Shown here one piece after another: positions 11,262 to 21,135 of a stretch of DNA of 64,000 nucleotides. Position numbers and translations under genes: made by a program. Location of the stretch: contig JACVVK020000088.1 of assembly GCA_018292915.2 (NCBI GenBank), forward strand, positions 88,501-152,500, given 5' to 3'. Below the pieces are notes generated by a model. That model saw only the letters and a program-made list of their open reading frames with translations. It did no database searches and was not told the DNA's origin. Every line of letters begins with the position of its first letter. Positions within the stretch are counted from its first letter, which is position 1. The DNA comes from Batillaria attramentaria. Lineage: Eukaryota; Mollusca; Gastropoda; Batillariidae.

Positions 11262-14200
11262 TCCCTACATGGTCCAACCCTTGTCGTGGGGTAGTGGCTT
11301 GTATACCTCAATGACCCAGAGAACTATGCCAGCAGGAGCACATGCTCCTGGCAGGGTCACCCAAGCTGGACAGGTCGAAGGGTAGAGGTCAGACGAATGT
11401 GGACCACCTCTCCATGAGGCTAAACGGGTTTGCGTAGGGTTAACAGCCCTACCTGTAAAAAACACTAAGTTACTGAAGCATCGACAGCAACAAACCGAGA
11501 CATTCACCTGGGCGAGGAAGGGTCTCCATCCCGGAGACCTATGACGCATTGCAGTGAAAGCCGAAAGGAAGCTGCAAGGCCGACCCCCCTTCTAACACCC
11601 AGGACAACAACGAGAGTAGCCACATGGAACATCAGGACAATGTATGAAGTAGGAAGGACCATACAAGTAGCAAGAGAGATGAAGAAGTACAAGATAGGAG
11701 TACTGGGACTGAGTGAGACAAGGTGGCTACAGACAGGACAGCTGAGATTTTCATCGGGAGAGCAATTGCTGTACTCGGGACACACAGAGGATGGAGCCCC
11801 CCACACTGAGGGCGTGGCCCTGATGCTGGCACCGGAGGCACAGCGGGCACTCATCGGCTGGGAACCTGTCAACTCCCGCATCATCACAGCCAAATTCATC
11901 ACCAAGAAAAAAGACATCAAGCTGAACATCATCCAGTGCTACGCTCCCACCAATGATGCGGAAGAGGAAAAAAAAGATGACTTCTACCAACAACTGCAGA
12001 CAGTGATAGATAGAGGAGGAGCCAAGGACATGACCATACTGATGGGAGACTTCAACGCCAAGATTGGATCAGACAACACAGGCTATGAGGACACCATGGG
12101 AACACACGGACTGGGACAGATGAACGAAAATGGCGAGCGCTTTGCAGACTTTTGTGCCCTGAACCAGCTAGTGATAGGAGGCAGCATTTTTCCACACAAG
12201 CGCATCCACAAGGCCACATGGAGATCGCCGGACCATGTCACGGAGAACCAGATTGATCACATCTGCATCAGCCGGAAGTTCAGGAGATCGTGGCGGGATG
12301 TGCGCGTGATGAGGGGTGCCGATGTATCATCAGACCACCACCTTCTTGCAACAACATTGAGACTTCGGCTTAAGAGGCACACCAACGCCAACAGCACACG
12401 GACCAGGTACAACGTTGGACTTCTCAGGAACACAGACACACAAGCAGCATTCCGGATCAGCCTTTCCAACAGGTTCCAGCCACTGCAAGACCTGATAGAA
12501 GACAGTGAAATGGACATCGATACACAGTGGGAACACAGCAAGAAACTCTGGCACGACACATGCGAAGAGGTCCTTGGCAAGAGAAAGACCCAACATAAGG
12601 AATGGATCTCTGCTGATACCATCCAGAAGCTGGAAGTTAGGAAAGAGAAGAAAACTGCACTGAACACGAGCCGAACAAGAAGAGCTAAGGCAAAGGCACA
12701 AGAGGAATACACAGCAGCTGACAGAGAAGTGAAGAGGAGCACCAGGAAGGACAAGAGGGACTACATCGACAACCTGGCCAGTCAAGCAAAGGAAGCAGCC
12801 CGACAAGGGAACCTAAAAGACCTGTACCAGGTGACCAAGAAGCTCGCGGGCAAATTTCAGCAGACAGACAAACCAGTGAAGGACAAGAACGGGCACCCAC
12901 TGACAACAACGGAGGAACAGCTGAAGCGATGGGCAGAACACTTCAGGGAGCTGATAAATCGCCCCATCCCTGAAACACCACCAGACATCCCACCAGCTGA
13001 GACAGAACTACCCATCAACTGCGACAAGCCCTCTAAGGCGGAGATCAGGAAAGCCATCATGACACTGAGAAATGGGAAAGCTGCAGGGCCGGACGAGATA
13101 CCAGCAGAAGCCATTAAAGCAGACACAGAGACAGCCGTCGACATGCTGCACAGCCTGTTCAGCAAGATCTGGGAGAAGGAAGAGGTGCCAGCCCAGTGGA
13201 AAGAAGGGATCGTCATCAAGCTGCCAAAGAAAGGGGACCTCAGGGACTGCAGCAACTACCGAGGGATCATGCTCCTGTCAGTGCCAGGCAAGGTTCTCAA
13301 CAGAATTCTACTGGAGAGGATGAGAGAGGCAGTCGACCCCATGCTCCGGGACCAGCAGGCAGGCTTTCGCAGGAACAGGTCCTGCGCTGACCAGATTGCC
13401 AGCCTACGCATCATTGTGGAGCAGTCACTGGAGTGGAACTCCCCCCTCTACATCAACTTCATAGACTATGAGAAGGCCTTCGACAGTGTAGACAGAGAGG
13501 CGCTGTGGAAGCTGCTAAGGCACTATGGAGTTCCCGGGAAGATCATCTCCCTGATCCAGTGCACCTACCAAGACATGAGCTGCAGGATTGCCTATGCCGG
13601 CCAGTTGTCAGAAAGCTTCGAGGTGAAGACCGGAGTCCGCCAGGGATGCCTGTTGTCCCCGTTTCTCTTCCTCCTGGTCATCGACTGGATCAGGAAGACC
13701 ACTACAGCAGGCAGGAAAAACGGGATACAGTGGACACTCTGGACGCAGCTGGATGACCTCGACTTCGCGGACGACCTGGCGCTCCTGTCTCACAGCCACA
13801 GCCAGATGCAGGACAAGACTACGTGCCTGGAAGCCACATCAGCCGGAACAGGGCTCAAGATCAACAGGAAGAAAACCGAGCTGATGAAGATCAACACCAC
13901 TGCCAACACACCAGTCACAGTCGGTGGAGAGCCCATCAGGGAGGTGGAGTCTTTTGTCTACCTGGGGAGTGTGGTTGATGGACAGGGAGGCACAGACCGA
14001 GACATAACAGCCAGAATCGGCAAGGCAAGGGCAGCAATGGTCATGCTGAAGAACGTCTGGGCATCCAAAGTTGTCAGCATAAGAACCAAACTTCGCATCT
14101 TCAACTCCAACGTGACGTCAGTTCTGCTCTACGGATGCAAAACATGGAGGACAACAAAGACGATGCAGCAGAAGATCCAGACATCTCTCAACACCTGTCT

Positions 14201-14556
14201 GAGGCGCATCTTCAACATCCGATGGCCAGAGAAGATCCGGAATGAAGAGCTGTGGGAGCGAGCGGGGCAGGAACCAGTGGCCAAGCAGATCCTGCGGAGG
14301 AAGTGGGGCGGGATTGGACACACCCTCAGGAAGCCAGCATCCAGCACAACACGCCAAGCCCTGACATGGAACCCGCAGGGGAAAAGGAAGAGAGGCCGGC
14401 CTCGCAACAGCTGGAGGCGGGACACTGAGGCAGAGCTATGTAAGCAGGGGACCAACTGGACTGGAGTGGCAAGACTAGCCCAGAACAGAGTGCGATGGCG
14501 AAGGGTTGTCGATGGCCTATGCTCCACGTGGAGCCAAGTGCCTAAGTAAGTAAGTA
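11262..14556 (+). mobile_element. Near full-length RTE-clade LINE
   Basis: The element is 3295 bp, a usual RTE length. It is flanked by the 11-bp target duplication AGCAACGCATG (11251-11261 and 14557-14567) and ends with a short (TAAG)n tail right after the ORF stop. It sits in the right arm of the giant inverted repeat; the left arm (around 5911-5935) gives the empty site. One long ORF occupies most of it. A degraded second copy of the same family is at about 40130-41950. Confidence 0.93.
11541..14549 (+). CDS. RTE retrotransposon endonuclease-reverse transcriptase (1002 aa, intact)
   Basis: One uninterrupted ORF encodes the protein that nicks target DNA and copies the element's RNA at the nick. 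An exonuclease-endonuclease-phosphatase domain fills roughly residues 25-275, with TWNIRTMYEVGRT near its start, ILMGDFNAKIG, and VSSDHHLL at its end. The reverse transcriptase follows, with LPKKGDLRDCSNYRGIMLL, IDYEKAFDSVDRE, GVRQGCLLSPFLF, the catalytic DLDFADDLALLS, and GLKINRKKTELMK. The C-terminal tail (LRRIFNIRWPEKI, then GRPRNSWRRD) is typical of RTE proteins. All catalytic motifs are present and there is no stop or frameshift, so this copy may be recent and possibly active. The first ATG of the frame is used as start; a slightly different start cannot be excluded. Confidence 0.93.
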   Translation: MTHCSESRKEAARPTPLLTPRTTTRVATWNIRTMYEVGRTIQVAREMKKYKIGVLGLSETRWLQTGQLRFSSGEQLLYSGHTEDGAPHTEGVALMLAPEAQRALIGWEPVNSRIITAKFITKKKDIKLNIIQCYAPTNDAEEEKKDDFYQQLQTVIDRGGAKDMTILMGDFNAKIGSDNTGYEDTMGTHGLGQMNENGERFADFCALNQLVIGGSIFPHKRIHKATWRSPDHVTENQIDHICISRKFRRSWRDVRVMRGADVSSDHHLLATTLRLRLKRHTNANSTRTRYNVGLLRNTDTQAAFRISLSNRFQPLQDLIEDSEMDIDTQWEHSKKLWHDTCEEVLGKRKTQHKEWISADTIQKLEVRKEKKTALNTSRTRRAKAKAQEEYTAADREVKRSTRKDKRDYIDNLASQAKEAARQGNLKDLYQVTKKLAGKFQQTDKPVKDKNGHPLTTTEEQLKRWAEHFRELINRPIPETPPDIPPAETELPINCDKPSKAEIRKAIMTLRNGKAAGPDEIPAEAIKADTETAVDMLHSLFSKIWEKEEVPAQWKEGIVIKLPKKGDLRDCSNYRGIMLLSVPGKVLNRILLERMREAVDPMLRDQQAGFRRNRSCADQIASLRIIVEQSLEWNSPLYINFIDYEKAFDSVDREALWKLLRHYGVPGKIISLIQCTYQDMSCRIAYAGQLSESFEVKTGVRQGCLLSPFLFLLVIDWIRKTTTAGRKNGIQWTLWTQLDDLDFADDLALLSHSHSQMQDKTTCLEATSAGTGLKINRKKTELMKINTTANTPVTVGGEPIREVESFVYLGSVVDGQGGTDRDITARIGKARAAMVMLKNVWASKVVSIRTKLRIFNSNVTSVLLYGCKTWRTTKTMQQKIQTSLNTCLRRIFNIRWPEKIRNEELWERAGQEPVAKQILRRKWGGIGHTLRKPASSTTRQALTWNPQGKRKRGRPRNSWRRDTEAELCKQGTNWTGVARLAQNRVRWRRVVDGLCSTWSQVPK

Positions 14557-14987
14557 AGCAACGCATGCCGTGTCTTGTCTAACAGTAACAGTGTTTAGAT
14601 CGAAATTCTGCGCATTTTTTGTACCCGTAAACACACATACTATTAGAGCTGCCGCGGTTAACCGGTTTACCGGTTAAAACCGGTTCCCATTTGAACCGGT
14701 TCGCCGAACCGGTTCGAGTTGCCGCGAACCGGTGTTTTGGTCATAGACTATAGTACACGTACTAAAGTTACTTTAAGTCATCTTTTTAAGTTGTTTCTCT
14801 ATAGAAAAACAACTTTATGAGACGGGGAAGATTTTGCTACGCGCAGCAGCAAGTTTCAGTGATACAAAACAAGACTGTGACGTTTCTCCACACAATACTT
14901 ACTTTCACGCACACAGTGACGTAACGAAATATGCGTCATAGACACTCGACGTGCACACTATGCTGCTGCGTTCTTTTTGGCGGGAGT

Positions 14988-14991
<4 letters not shown>

Positions 14992-15047
<56 letters not shown>
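14992..15047. repeat. (GT)n microsatellite
   Basis: About 28 uninterrupted GT units inside the hAT element. Confidence 0.95.
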
Positions 15048-15050
<3 letters not shown>

Positions 15051-15588
15051 GATGTAATGATGGCTATCTCCTAAACCACCTCGTTGGAGGCCTTTTTACT
15101 TTGAAATAAAATGGGAATTCACCTTCTCCAGACCTACCTTTCACGAATTTTATCCTGCCGCATTTTCAAAGGAGTTATCGCCGATTTTAAAAAATCGGTC
15201 ATGTTACGAATTTTTTCGAAAAAAATGTTCAAATGGCTTCATTTTCTGAAATTGCGAAAATCATCCAATTATACTGCCTGTTTTCGTAGCACAGCTCTGT
15301 AGCTCTGACAGGTTTTGTGTAAGAAAAATGTTTCCGAGGTAGGGGTGGTTTGCATCTAAGGCCAAATATCTATTAAAAGACTCCTTCAAATTACTCATCG
15401 TTCCGGTATTTTTGTCACTTGTGCCAACTGCACATATGACGTGAACTACTGCACTATTATAGCTTTAGTATTAAGAATAACAGAGCTTTTAGATAAACAT
15501 ATTTTTTCATGTTTCTGCGAGAAGCGCCGGTCAAAAAAGTTCCGATACTGCAATTTCGTAAGTACAATTCAATGCACTTAAGTCCACG

Positions 15589-15985
15589 TTTCATCAGCTC
15601 TCTAGATCTTCCAGATTTTATGTCAAAATTAATTCAGTAACGGAAGTCACAAAAGCAACAAGGAAATCACAAGATATGCAGAACTAGCATCTGTCAGACG
15701 AGCAGCGTGAGGCTGACGTCAAATGTTTGGTTCACAGACAAAATCTGCAAGTATCGTCACTTCTTCCGACATTTCATCAGCCCTCTAGATCTTCCAGATT
15801 TCATGTGAAAAATAATTCAGTCGGAGAAGTCACAAAGCCAACAGGGAAATCACAAGACATGAACAAGCATCCTCAGACGATCTCAGTGCTAGAGGCTGAC
15901 GTCAAAAGTTTATTTCACGGAATTGACGTCATCTCTCTCTCTCTCTCTCTGTGTATGACGACCTGCCTGAGGCTGACGTCAAATG
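15589..15985. repeat. ~183-bp tandem repeat, two full units plus a partial
   Basis: TTTCATCAGC-CTCTAGATCTTCC occurs at 15589 and again at 15772. GAGGCTGACGTCAAA occurs at 15709, 15892 and, in a short third piece, 15969. The first two give the same 183-bp spacing. The units differ by scattered substitutions and by (CT)n expansion near 15930 and 16010. Confidence 0.75.
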
Positions 15986-16032
15986 TTTAGTTCACGGAAC
16001 TGACGTCTCTCTCACTCTCTCTCTCTCTCTCT

Positions 16033-16212
16033 GGGGAGCCAGGGTGGCCGAATGGTAGAGCGTTGGACTTTCAATGCTTGGACCGAGAGTTCGAATCCCG
16101 GCCGCTGGGGCCAAATATTTGTGCTGGCCTTTTTCTCGTTGCCCCGTCTTTGATATCACCCTTATGTGGTGGAAAAGGACGTTTAACTCCTAAACACCCA
16201 CCCACCCAACCT
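16033..16212 (+). mobile_element. tRNA-derived SINE, family A (copy 2)
   Basis: The head has GTGGCCGAATGGTAGAGCG (A-box region) and GAGTTCGAATCCC (B-box). The body, CCAAATATTTGTGCTGGCC to AAAAGGACGTTTAACTCC and CCCACCCACCC, matches the copies at 1989 and 60749. It lies between (CT)n tracts, which hides any target duplication. It is nested inside the hAT element. Confidence 0.85.
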
Positions 16213-17074
16213 CTCTCTCTGCCTCTCTCTCTCTCTCTCTCTCTCTCCCTTCTTCCCCCACCCGGCCCCACCCCCCACCCCCAGTCACGTGGCTAATCGG
16301 TCGAGGTCGTAGAGGATCTAGTGTCATTTGTAGAACTTGGAGAGGGGAGAACCGACAACAAAACAGACAAAATAAAATGAAGTTTGGAGAAACAACTTTG
16401 TACGACGGGGCCGTTCCTCCTTGTTTCTTCTAATTTCTTCTTGGCGGCCGCTGGAATTCTTGTAACGTATCTGCAGATCTTGTAGTCTCGTCTGTATCCT
16501 ACTCTGTAACCTAAGCTGGGGTTGGGGGAGGAGGAGGAGGGGGGGGGGGTAATGTTGTTGACATTTTTTCCGCACTTCTTCTTCTCCTCCTCCTCTTTTT
16601 TCTTGTTTGTTTGTTCGTTTTGTGTGTTTGTTTGTTTAGCCAGGATTTATTTTTGACGACTAGCAATCAGTTTACTGCAGCCTGATCGCTGATGCACTTG
16701 AACACACACATATAATTATATGAACATGCATCGCATAAAACGCCAATATTTTGTGCAGAACTCAAACACCTTTTGGTGATGACTGAACCGGAAAAAAACA
16801 CCGGTTTAAAAAACCGGTTTGAAGTTTAAAAAACCGGTTAAAAACCGGTTTGGATTTTTGGACCGGTTCACAGCTCTACATACTATGTGCACACCCTCAG
16901 AAGCCCATTTATAGGGCTCATATAGTGAAATTGGCAAGACAAACGGTCGTTTTTAACGGTGACGCGAATTGAGAAAAAATTCACGGAGACCACCACAGCA
17001 TTAGGGGCCTGTGCTCTTCTGACTGACTGCCGGATTTCTGTAATAAAAAGTTAGGATAAAATTTGTTCTACCTT

Positions 17075-17355
17075 CCGCTGCCGGTATAAAAAGCCTAATT
17101 ATCCTAGCCTACCAATGGGGAGGCTGTTGCCATACAGCCGAGATTCACCCACTTCACGGGTGCGACTTTGGGGGGTGCTTCCCTTGACTGATGACCGGCT
17201 CAGTGTGGTTGTGATTAGTACACGGCGGTCGGCACCGCAGGTGCCGTACTGAGTTCCCGGGCCTGGTTAATGCCGGGTTATTTATGACAGGAAGCGTGGA
17301 ATGCGGCCCTGTCCCGCAGTCCCAAACCACACGGACCTCCATAGCATCATCTTAA
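17075..17355. other. Unassigned sequence between the palindrome and the LTR array
   Basis: No gene is seen. The stretch contains short GC-rich inverted pieces (GTCGGCACCGCAGGTGCCG). It looks like part of a dispersed repeat, but no second copy occurs in the window. Confidence 0.4.
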
Positions 17356-18281
17356 TGTAACCGTGTGCAGGCAAGGGACGCAACGCAGAGGTCGCTATGA
17401 CTTGTGTTGGTTTATTCTGACACTCAGGAAAACAAAACAGAACACAAAAACCCCAAAGGGAAACCTAAAAGAAAAATCCAAAGGAAAAACAGTGCAGAGT
17501 GAGAACGTGTGATGGCAGAATCGGAAAAGTGTGGCTCGACAAAGAAAATAACGAAAACAGCAAACTAAACTGGCGACGTCCTCCCTGGCCACGTGCACTC
17601 GAACTGAAAGACGCATGGCCAGGGGACTAATCTGCTTATATAGGCGGGGCCCGGGCCGCAAAGGGAGCGGCTACCCCTGGCCCTCGGGAAGGCCTGGGGC
17701 GACGGGGGAAAGAGGGTGGATTTGTGTTTCTTAGGGGCCGGTTAATTACAGATTGCAGCCGATCTACTAGGCCTAGGCCGATCGGGTTTGAACCAAACGA
17801 AACTTCAAGGAAAGGGCTTTTAAGGGATATAGGTTGGGACTAAATCGGGGCTAGGGTTATTTTACTGTGGACGTATAAACAGCTCCACCGGACACGGTTT
17901 TGACGGTGATAAACCACAAAATCGCTAATTACACTGCTTCAAACCAAACATCTGCCACAAAACTAAACATATCTAACCAGATCTAACTTCGCTGGTTCCA
18001 CTGGAGTAAACAGTTTCTCAATAGGTTAATGCTACGGCGAGATATTTAACCTCAAAGTCCGAGCAGAAACACAACTAATTTCGGCTACTGTGAGACATCA
18101 TCAGGAACGACAATCACGGGGAGTCTCAAGTTATGGTTCCTAGTCAAAGGCACTGATAGCTAGCGGGTAAAGGGGTGACAAGGGTAGCTAGAGGGAAGGC
18201 GGGAGGAAAATAAAGGAAGGGAAACAAGAAAACTAATCCGGGAAAATATCAATGGGTAGGGGCCGAGTATACCCGGTCTCA
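17356..18281 (-). mobile_element. LTR 1 of the TR-GAG array (926 bp)
   Basis: It starts TGTAACCGTG and ends CCCGGTCTCA (TG...CA on the plus strand). The element is transcribed on the minus strand. There a TATA-type motif (CCTATATAAGC, at about 17633-17645) and a poly-A signal (AATAAA, about 17409-17414) mark U3/R/U5. This is the outermost 3' LTR of the array. The other two copies are 926 bp as well and differ by only single bases. Confidence 0.93.
17636..17646 (-). promoter_or_regulatory. TATA-box of the LTR promoter
   Basis: On the minus strand this reads TATATAAGC within a GC-rich context (GGCCCCGCC upstream). It is about 230 bp before the AATAAA signal in the same LTR, the layout expected for U3-R. 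Equivalent sites lie at about 20490 and 23343 in the other two LTRs. Confidence 0.7.
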
Positions 18282-18290
18282 TCCCCCCCA
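18282..18290 (-). other. Polypurine tract of the LTR element
   Basis: On the minus strand, TTGGGGGGGA directly precedes the LTR start TGAGACCGGG. This is the usual position of the plus-strand DNA primer. The second internal region has the same tract, one or two G shorter, at 21136. Confidence 0.75.
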
Positions 18291-18890
18291 ACTGAACCTC
18301 AACCAGCGTCCTCGCTGGTGAAACCAAAAACAACATCCTCGCAAAAATGCTTGGTGGCCACCGGAAGCATAATCACAATCTTAGGTTACAGAACCAAACA
18401 CACACAGAAAAAAAAATCCTTTCCCTCCGCGGCCAACATATTAGTGAGGGCCTAGCTAACCTCCAAGATAAAATATTTCTGGACACAGGTTTGCATTGCA
18501 AAGGGTAACCTGACAGGAAGCGATCATTAAAATCAAACATACCTGTAAGTTAACTTAACTATGTCAGAAACACATAAAATAAAAAGGGAGTACCCACAGC
18601 ATCAGCATCAAGACTAGGTACACAGTAACACAAGAAAACTAAAATCACCAATAAATCAAAGGTCGGGAATCTGTCCATCAGCTTGGATTTGCACAAACGC
18701 TGAAAGACGGTCCTTGGGTCGAAATTCACAACACGGATCACGGCAGAGTTCAGTCTGAAAGTCCAATAATCAAGTTACCACCAACACAGATGTCTTGATG
18801 GATGAGATGACAAAAAATAATCACAGTTCTGGAAGGTTCATAACACAGTTTTGTATCACAGCCACTTTGCTTTAAGAACACGCACTCACA

Positions 18891-20129
18891 CTACACATCA
18901 GCAGAGGCATTGTGCTGGATCCGCGCAGAGCGCCGCAGTTCTACGCACACTGGGATGGCGGAACGGGGTTTGGGTACCGGTTGTCGTCGCGCAACGGGTG
19001 TTGCGTCACCTGCCAGGCCGGCGGGTACTGAAGCTGAAACGTCCGCAGCTACCGGCCTTGCAGCAGACGGAGTGGCTGGGTCTGCTGGGTAGTACAACCA
19101 CCACCCAACACGATCGGGATCAGGTCGAGAATAAGAACAGTTGTCAGGCTGTGCAGACTCAGCGTTGTATGACTTCACGGCAGTTCCCGCAGATATTCCG
19201 GGAGGGTTGGCCATGGGCTGCTTAGCACAGGTAGCAGCAACTGGTGGCTGATGGTCTGGCATCTGGTACTGCTGCTGGTTGTACACAGGTTGCTGCATCA
19301 GTGGGTGAGAGGGTGGACAGTCCTGCTTTTCTCGCACCTGGTGTGACCCGCCATGCGATCGGCGTCGTCGTCGCCGACGTCTCCTGCGCTGGCGGTATTC
19401 TCGCTTGGCTGGACAATCACACTCCGTGTGACCAGCCTGGTCACACCAGTTGCACGCCGAGGTCTCAGGCATGGGCTCGGCTGGTTGTGGGGGCTGCTCC
19501 AGTCTTGCCGAGAGGGCAGCTACCGTGAGGCGCAGCTGCGTAATCTCCGCGGACATTGCAGCTAGCTGCAACTGCAGGGTTTCCGTAGGGATACTGTCCT
19601 CTCGCATCCAGCGCAGGGCTTCCGCTTTGGCCTCCTGGAACGTGGTGCCCGGTTTCTCTCGGATGTGGCGCCTAACATCCCTGCGCAGCTCGGGTGGATG
19701 CAGGCCGTCCGCGAAGCGGTCCCTTATCAGGTCTTCAGAGAGGTGGTCCTTCAGCTTTGCATTGACTCTGGCTGCTGCTGCTAACACGGCGTGGGCGTAT
19801 TGATACACGCCCTCCGTCTTACCCTGTCTCCTGCCGTGAAATACTGACAGACGGGTGACCAGGTCTCTCTTGTCGCCAAATTCCCCCTGAATGAGGTCGA
19901 GGATGGCTGCCCCTGTTCTCCTGTCGTCGGCAGGTCGGCTGAGGATCTCGGCCCTCGCGCACCCGGTTAGTGCGCTGAGCACATATTCAGCACCGGCCCC
20001 TTCAGTCAACCTGTAGTGGTCCAGCCGTCGAAGCGCCTCCTCGACGAAAGTTTCAGCATCACAGCTGCCTCCTTCCCCATCGAAACGTGGTAGTGGTTCC
20101 GGGTTTACGAAGACGGGGTTGGTGGCCAT
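18891..20129 (-). CDS. Gag-like protein of a non-autonomous LTR retrotransposon (412 aa), unit 1
   Basis: This is a capsid/nucleocapsid-type protein that would package element RNA. The N-terminal two-fifths (about residues 15-170, starting PRFDGEGG) resembles retrotransposon Gag of Ty3/gypsy-like elements. A short coiled coil (about 183-211) follows, then a CCHC zinc knuckle (CNWCDQAGHTECDC, residues 226-239), an arginine run (about 247-257), and a Gln/Pro-rich region. The C-terminus (VPKPR...ELRRSARIQ) looks like the tail that usually closes Pol in gypsy elements, so an internal deletion may have joined gag to the last part of pol. No protease, reverse transcriptase, RNase H or integrase is present. 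The start is the first ATG, 80 bases inside the 5' LTR boundary. Confidence 0.88.
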   Translation of the reverse strand: MATNPVFVNPEPLPRFDGEGGSCDAETFVEEALRRLDHYRLTEGAGAEYVLSALTGCARAEILSRPADDRRTGAAILDLIQGEFGDKRDLVTRLSVFHGRRQGKTEGVYQYAHAVLAAAARVNAKLKDHLSEDLIRDRFADGLHPPELRRDVRRHIREKPGTTFQEAKAEALRWMREDSIPTETLQLQLAAMSAEITQLRLTVAALSARLEQPPQPAEPMPETSACNWCDQAGHTECDCPAKREYRQRRRRRRRRRRSHGGSHQVREKQDCPPSHPLMQQPVYNQQQYQMPDHQPPVAATCAKQPMANPPGISAGTAVKSYNAESAQPDNCSYSRPDPDRVGWWLYYPADPATPSAARPVAADVSASVPAGLAGDATPVARRQPVPKPRSAIPVCVELRRSARIQHNASADV

Positions 20130-20190
20130 GGTCAGTCAGGTCGTCACTCCTACACTGTTTTCCTGATGTCAGCTCCCTTGTTAATCCTGC

Positions 20191-20203
20191 TCCCGCAGCG
20201 CCA
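20191..20203 (-). other. Primer binding site candidate
   Basis: Just inside LTR 2, the minus strand reads TGGCGCTGCGGGA six bases after the LTR end. It begins with TGG, complementary to a tRNA 3' CCA. The tRNA identity cannot be settled from here. The second unit has the same site at 23044-23056. Confidence 0.6.
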
Positions 20204-20209
20204 AAAAGA

Positions 20210-21135
20210 TGTAACCGTGTGCAGGCAAGGGACGCAACGCAGAGGTCGCTATGACTTGTGTTGGTTTATTCTGACACTCAGGAAAACAAAACAGAACACA
20301 AAAACCCCAAAGGGAAACCTAAAAGAAAAATCCAAAGGAAAAACAGTGCAGAGTGAGAACGTGTGATGGCAGAATCGGAAAAGTGTGGCTCGACAAAGAA
20401 AATAACGAAAACAGCAAACTAAACTGGCGACGTCCTCCCTGGCCACGTGCACTCGAACTGAAAGACGCATGGCCAGGGGACTAATCTGCTTATATAGGCG
20501 GGGCCCGGGCCGCAAAGGGAGCGGCTACCCCTGGCCCTCGGGAAGGCCTGGGGCGACGGGGGAAAGAGGGTGGATTTGTGTTTCTTAGGGGCCGGTTAAT
20601 TACAGATTGCAGCCGATCTACTAGGCCTAGGCCGATCGGGTTTGAACCAAACGAAACTTCAAGGAAAGGGCTTTTAAGGGATATAGGTTGGGACTAAATC
20701 GGGGCTAGGGTTATTTTACTGTGGACGTATAAACAGCTCCACCGGACACGGTTTTGACGGTGATAAACCACAAAATCGCTAATTACACTGCTTCAAACCA
20801 AACATCTGCCACAAAACTGAACATATCTAACCAGATCTAACTTCGCTGGTTCCACTGGAGTAAACAGTTTCTCAATAGGTTAATGCTACGGCGAGATATT
20901 TAACCTCAAAGTCCGAGCAGAAACACAACTAATTTCGGCTACTGTGAGACATCATCAGGAACGACAATCACGGGGAGTCTCAAGTTATGGTTCCTAGTCA
21001 AAGGCACTGATAGCTAGCGGGTAAAGGGGTGACAAGGGTAGCTAGAGGGAAGGCGGGAGGAAAATAAAGGAAGGGAAACAAGAAAACTAATCCGGGAAAA
21101 TATCAATGGGTAGGGGCCGAGTATACCCGGTCTCA
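20210..21135 (-). mobile_element. LTR 2 of the TR-GAG array (926 bp, shared by both units)
   Basis: It is identical in length and ends to LTR 1 and serves as 5' LTR of unit 1 and 3' LTR of unit 2. One visible substitution against LTR 1 is ACAAAACTGAAC for ACAAAACTAAAC near 20817. Sharing one LTR between two internal regions is the product expected from unequal LTR recombination. Confidence 0.93.

Larger units (their letters stand above)
14644..16878. mobile_element. Non-autonomous hAT transposon with 8-bp target duplication
   Basis: The terminal repeats are TAGAGCTG at the left and CAGCTCTA at the right. The subterminal regions are packed with AACCGGTT-type motifs (14660-14735 and 16795-16870). 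The perfect 8-bp duplication CATACTAT lies at 14636-14643 and 16879-16886. Eight-bp duplications and TAG-starting ends are hAT features. There is no transposase ORF in its 2235 bp. It carries a (GT)n tract, a ~183-bp partial tandem repeat and a family-A SINE. It interrupts the right arm of the giant inverted repeat. Confidence 0.9.
3529..17074. repeat. Giant imperfect inverted repeat with nested insertions
   Basis: The left arm (3529 to about 8926) and the right arm (about 9284-17074) are reverse complements. For example, GGTAGAACAAATTTGATCCT at 3531 matches the complement of the sequence ending at 17074. About 6030-6200 matches about 11000-11170 at roughly 94% identity by eye, and 8860-8926 matches 9284-9350. 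With insertions removed, both arms are about 2.3 kb around a spacer of about 0.36 kb (8927-9283). The insertions are a LINE (3763-5896), a solo LTR (6930-7886), an RTE LINE (11262-14556) and a hAT element (14644-16878). The arms contain no recognisable coding sequence. No clear target duplication is seen at the outer ends. It may be a foldback transposon or an old inverted segmental duplication. Confidence 0.9.

Noticed and set aside
3529..17074. Giant inverted repeat as an assembly artefact
   Set aside because: The arms differ by several percent and carry different transposon insertions with proper target duplications, which a read-level inversion artefact would not produce.
17395..17661. 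88-aa minus-strand ORF repeated three times (also 20249 and 23102)
   Set aside because: It lies wholly inside the LTR, across TATA and poly-A signals. It repeats only because the LTR repeats, and it has no domain.
18559..18741. 60-aa ORF with a hydrophobic stretch between gag and the 3' LTR (also 21412)
   Set aside because: It is too short and without env motifs; it is probably chance in the internal region of the TR-GAG element.
19222..19803. Overlapping ORFs on both strands within the gag genes
   Set aside because: They are frame shadows of the GC-rich gag ORF, which alone has the zinc knuckle.
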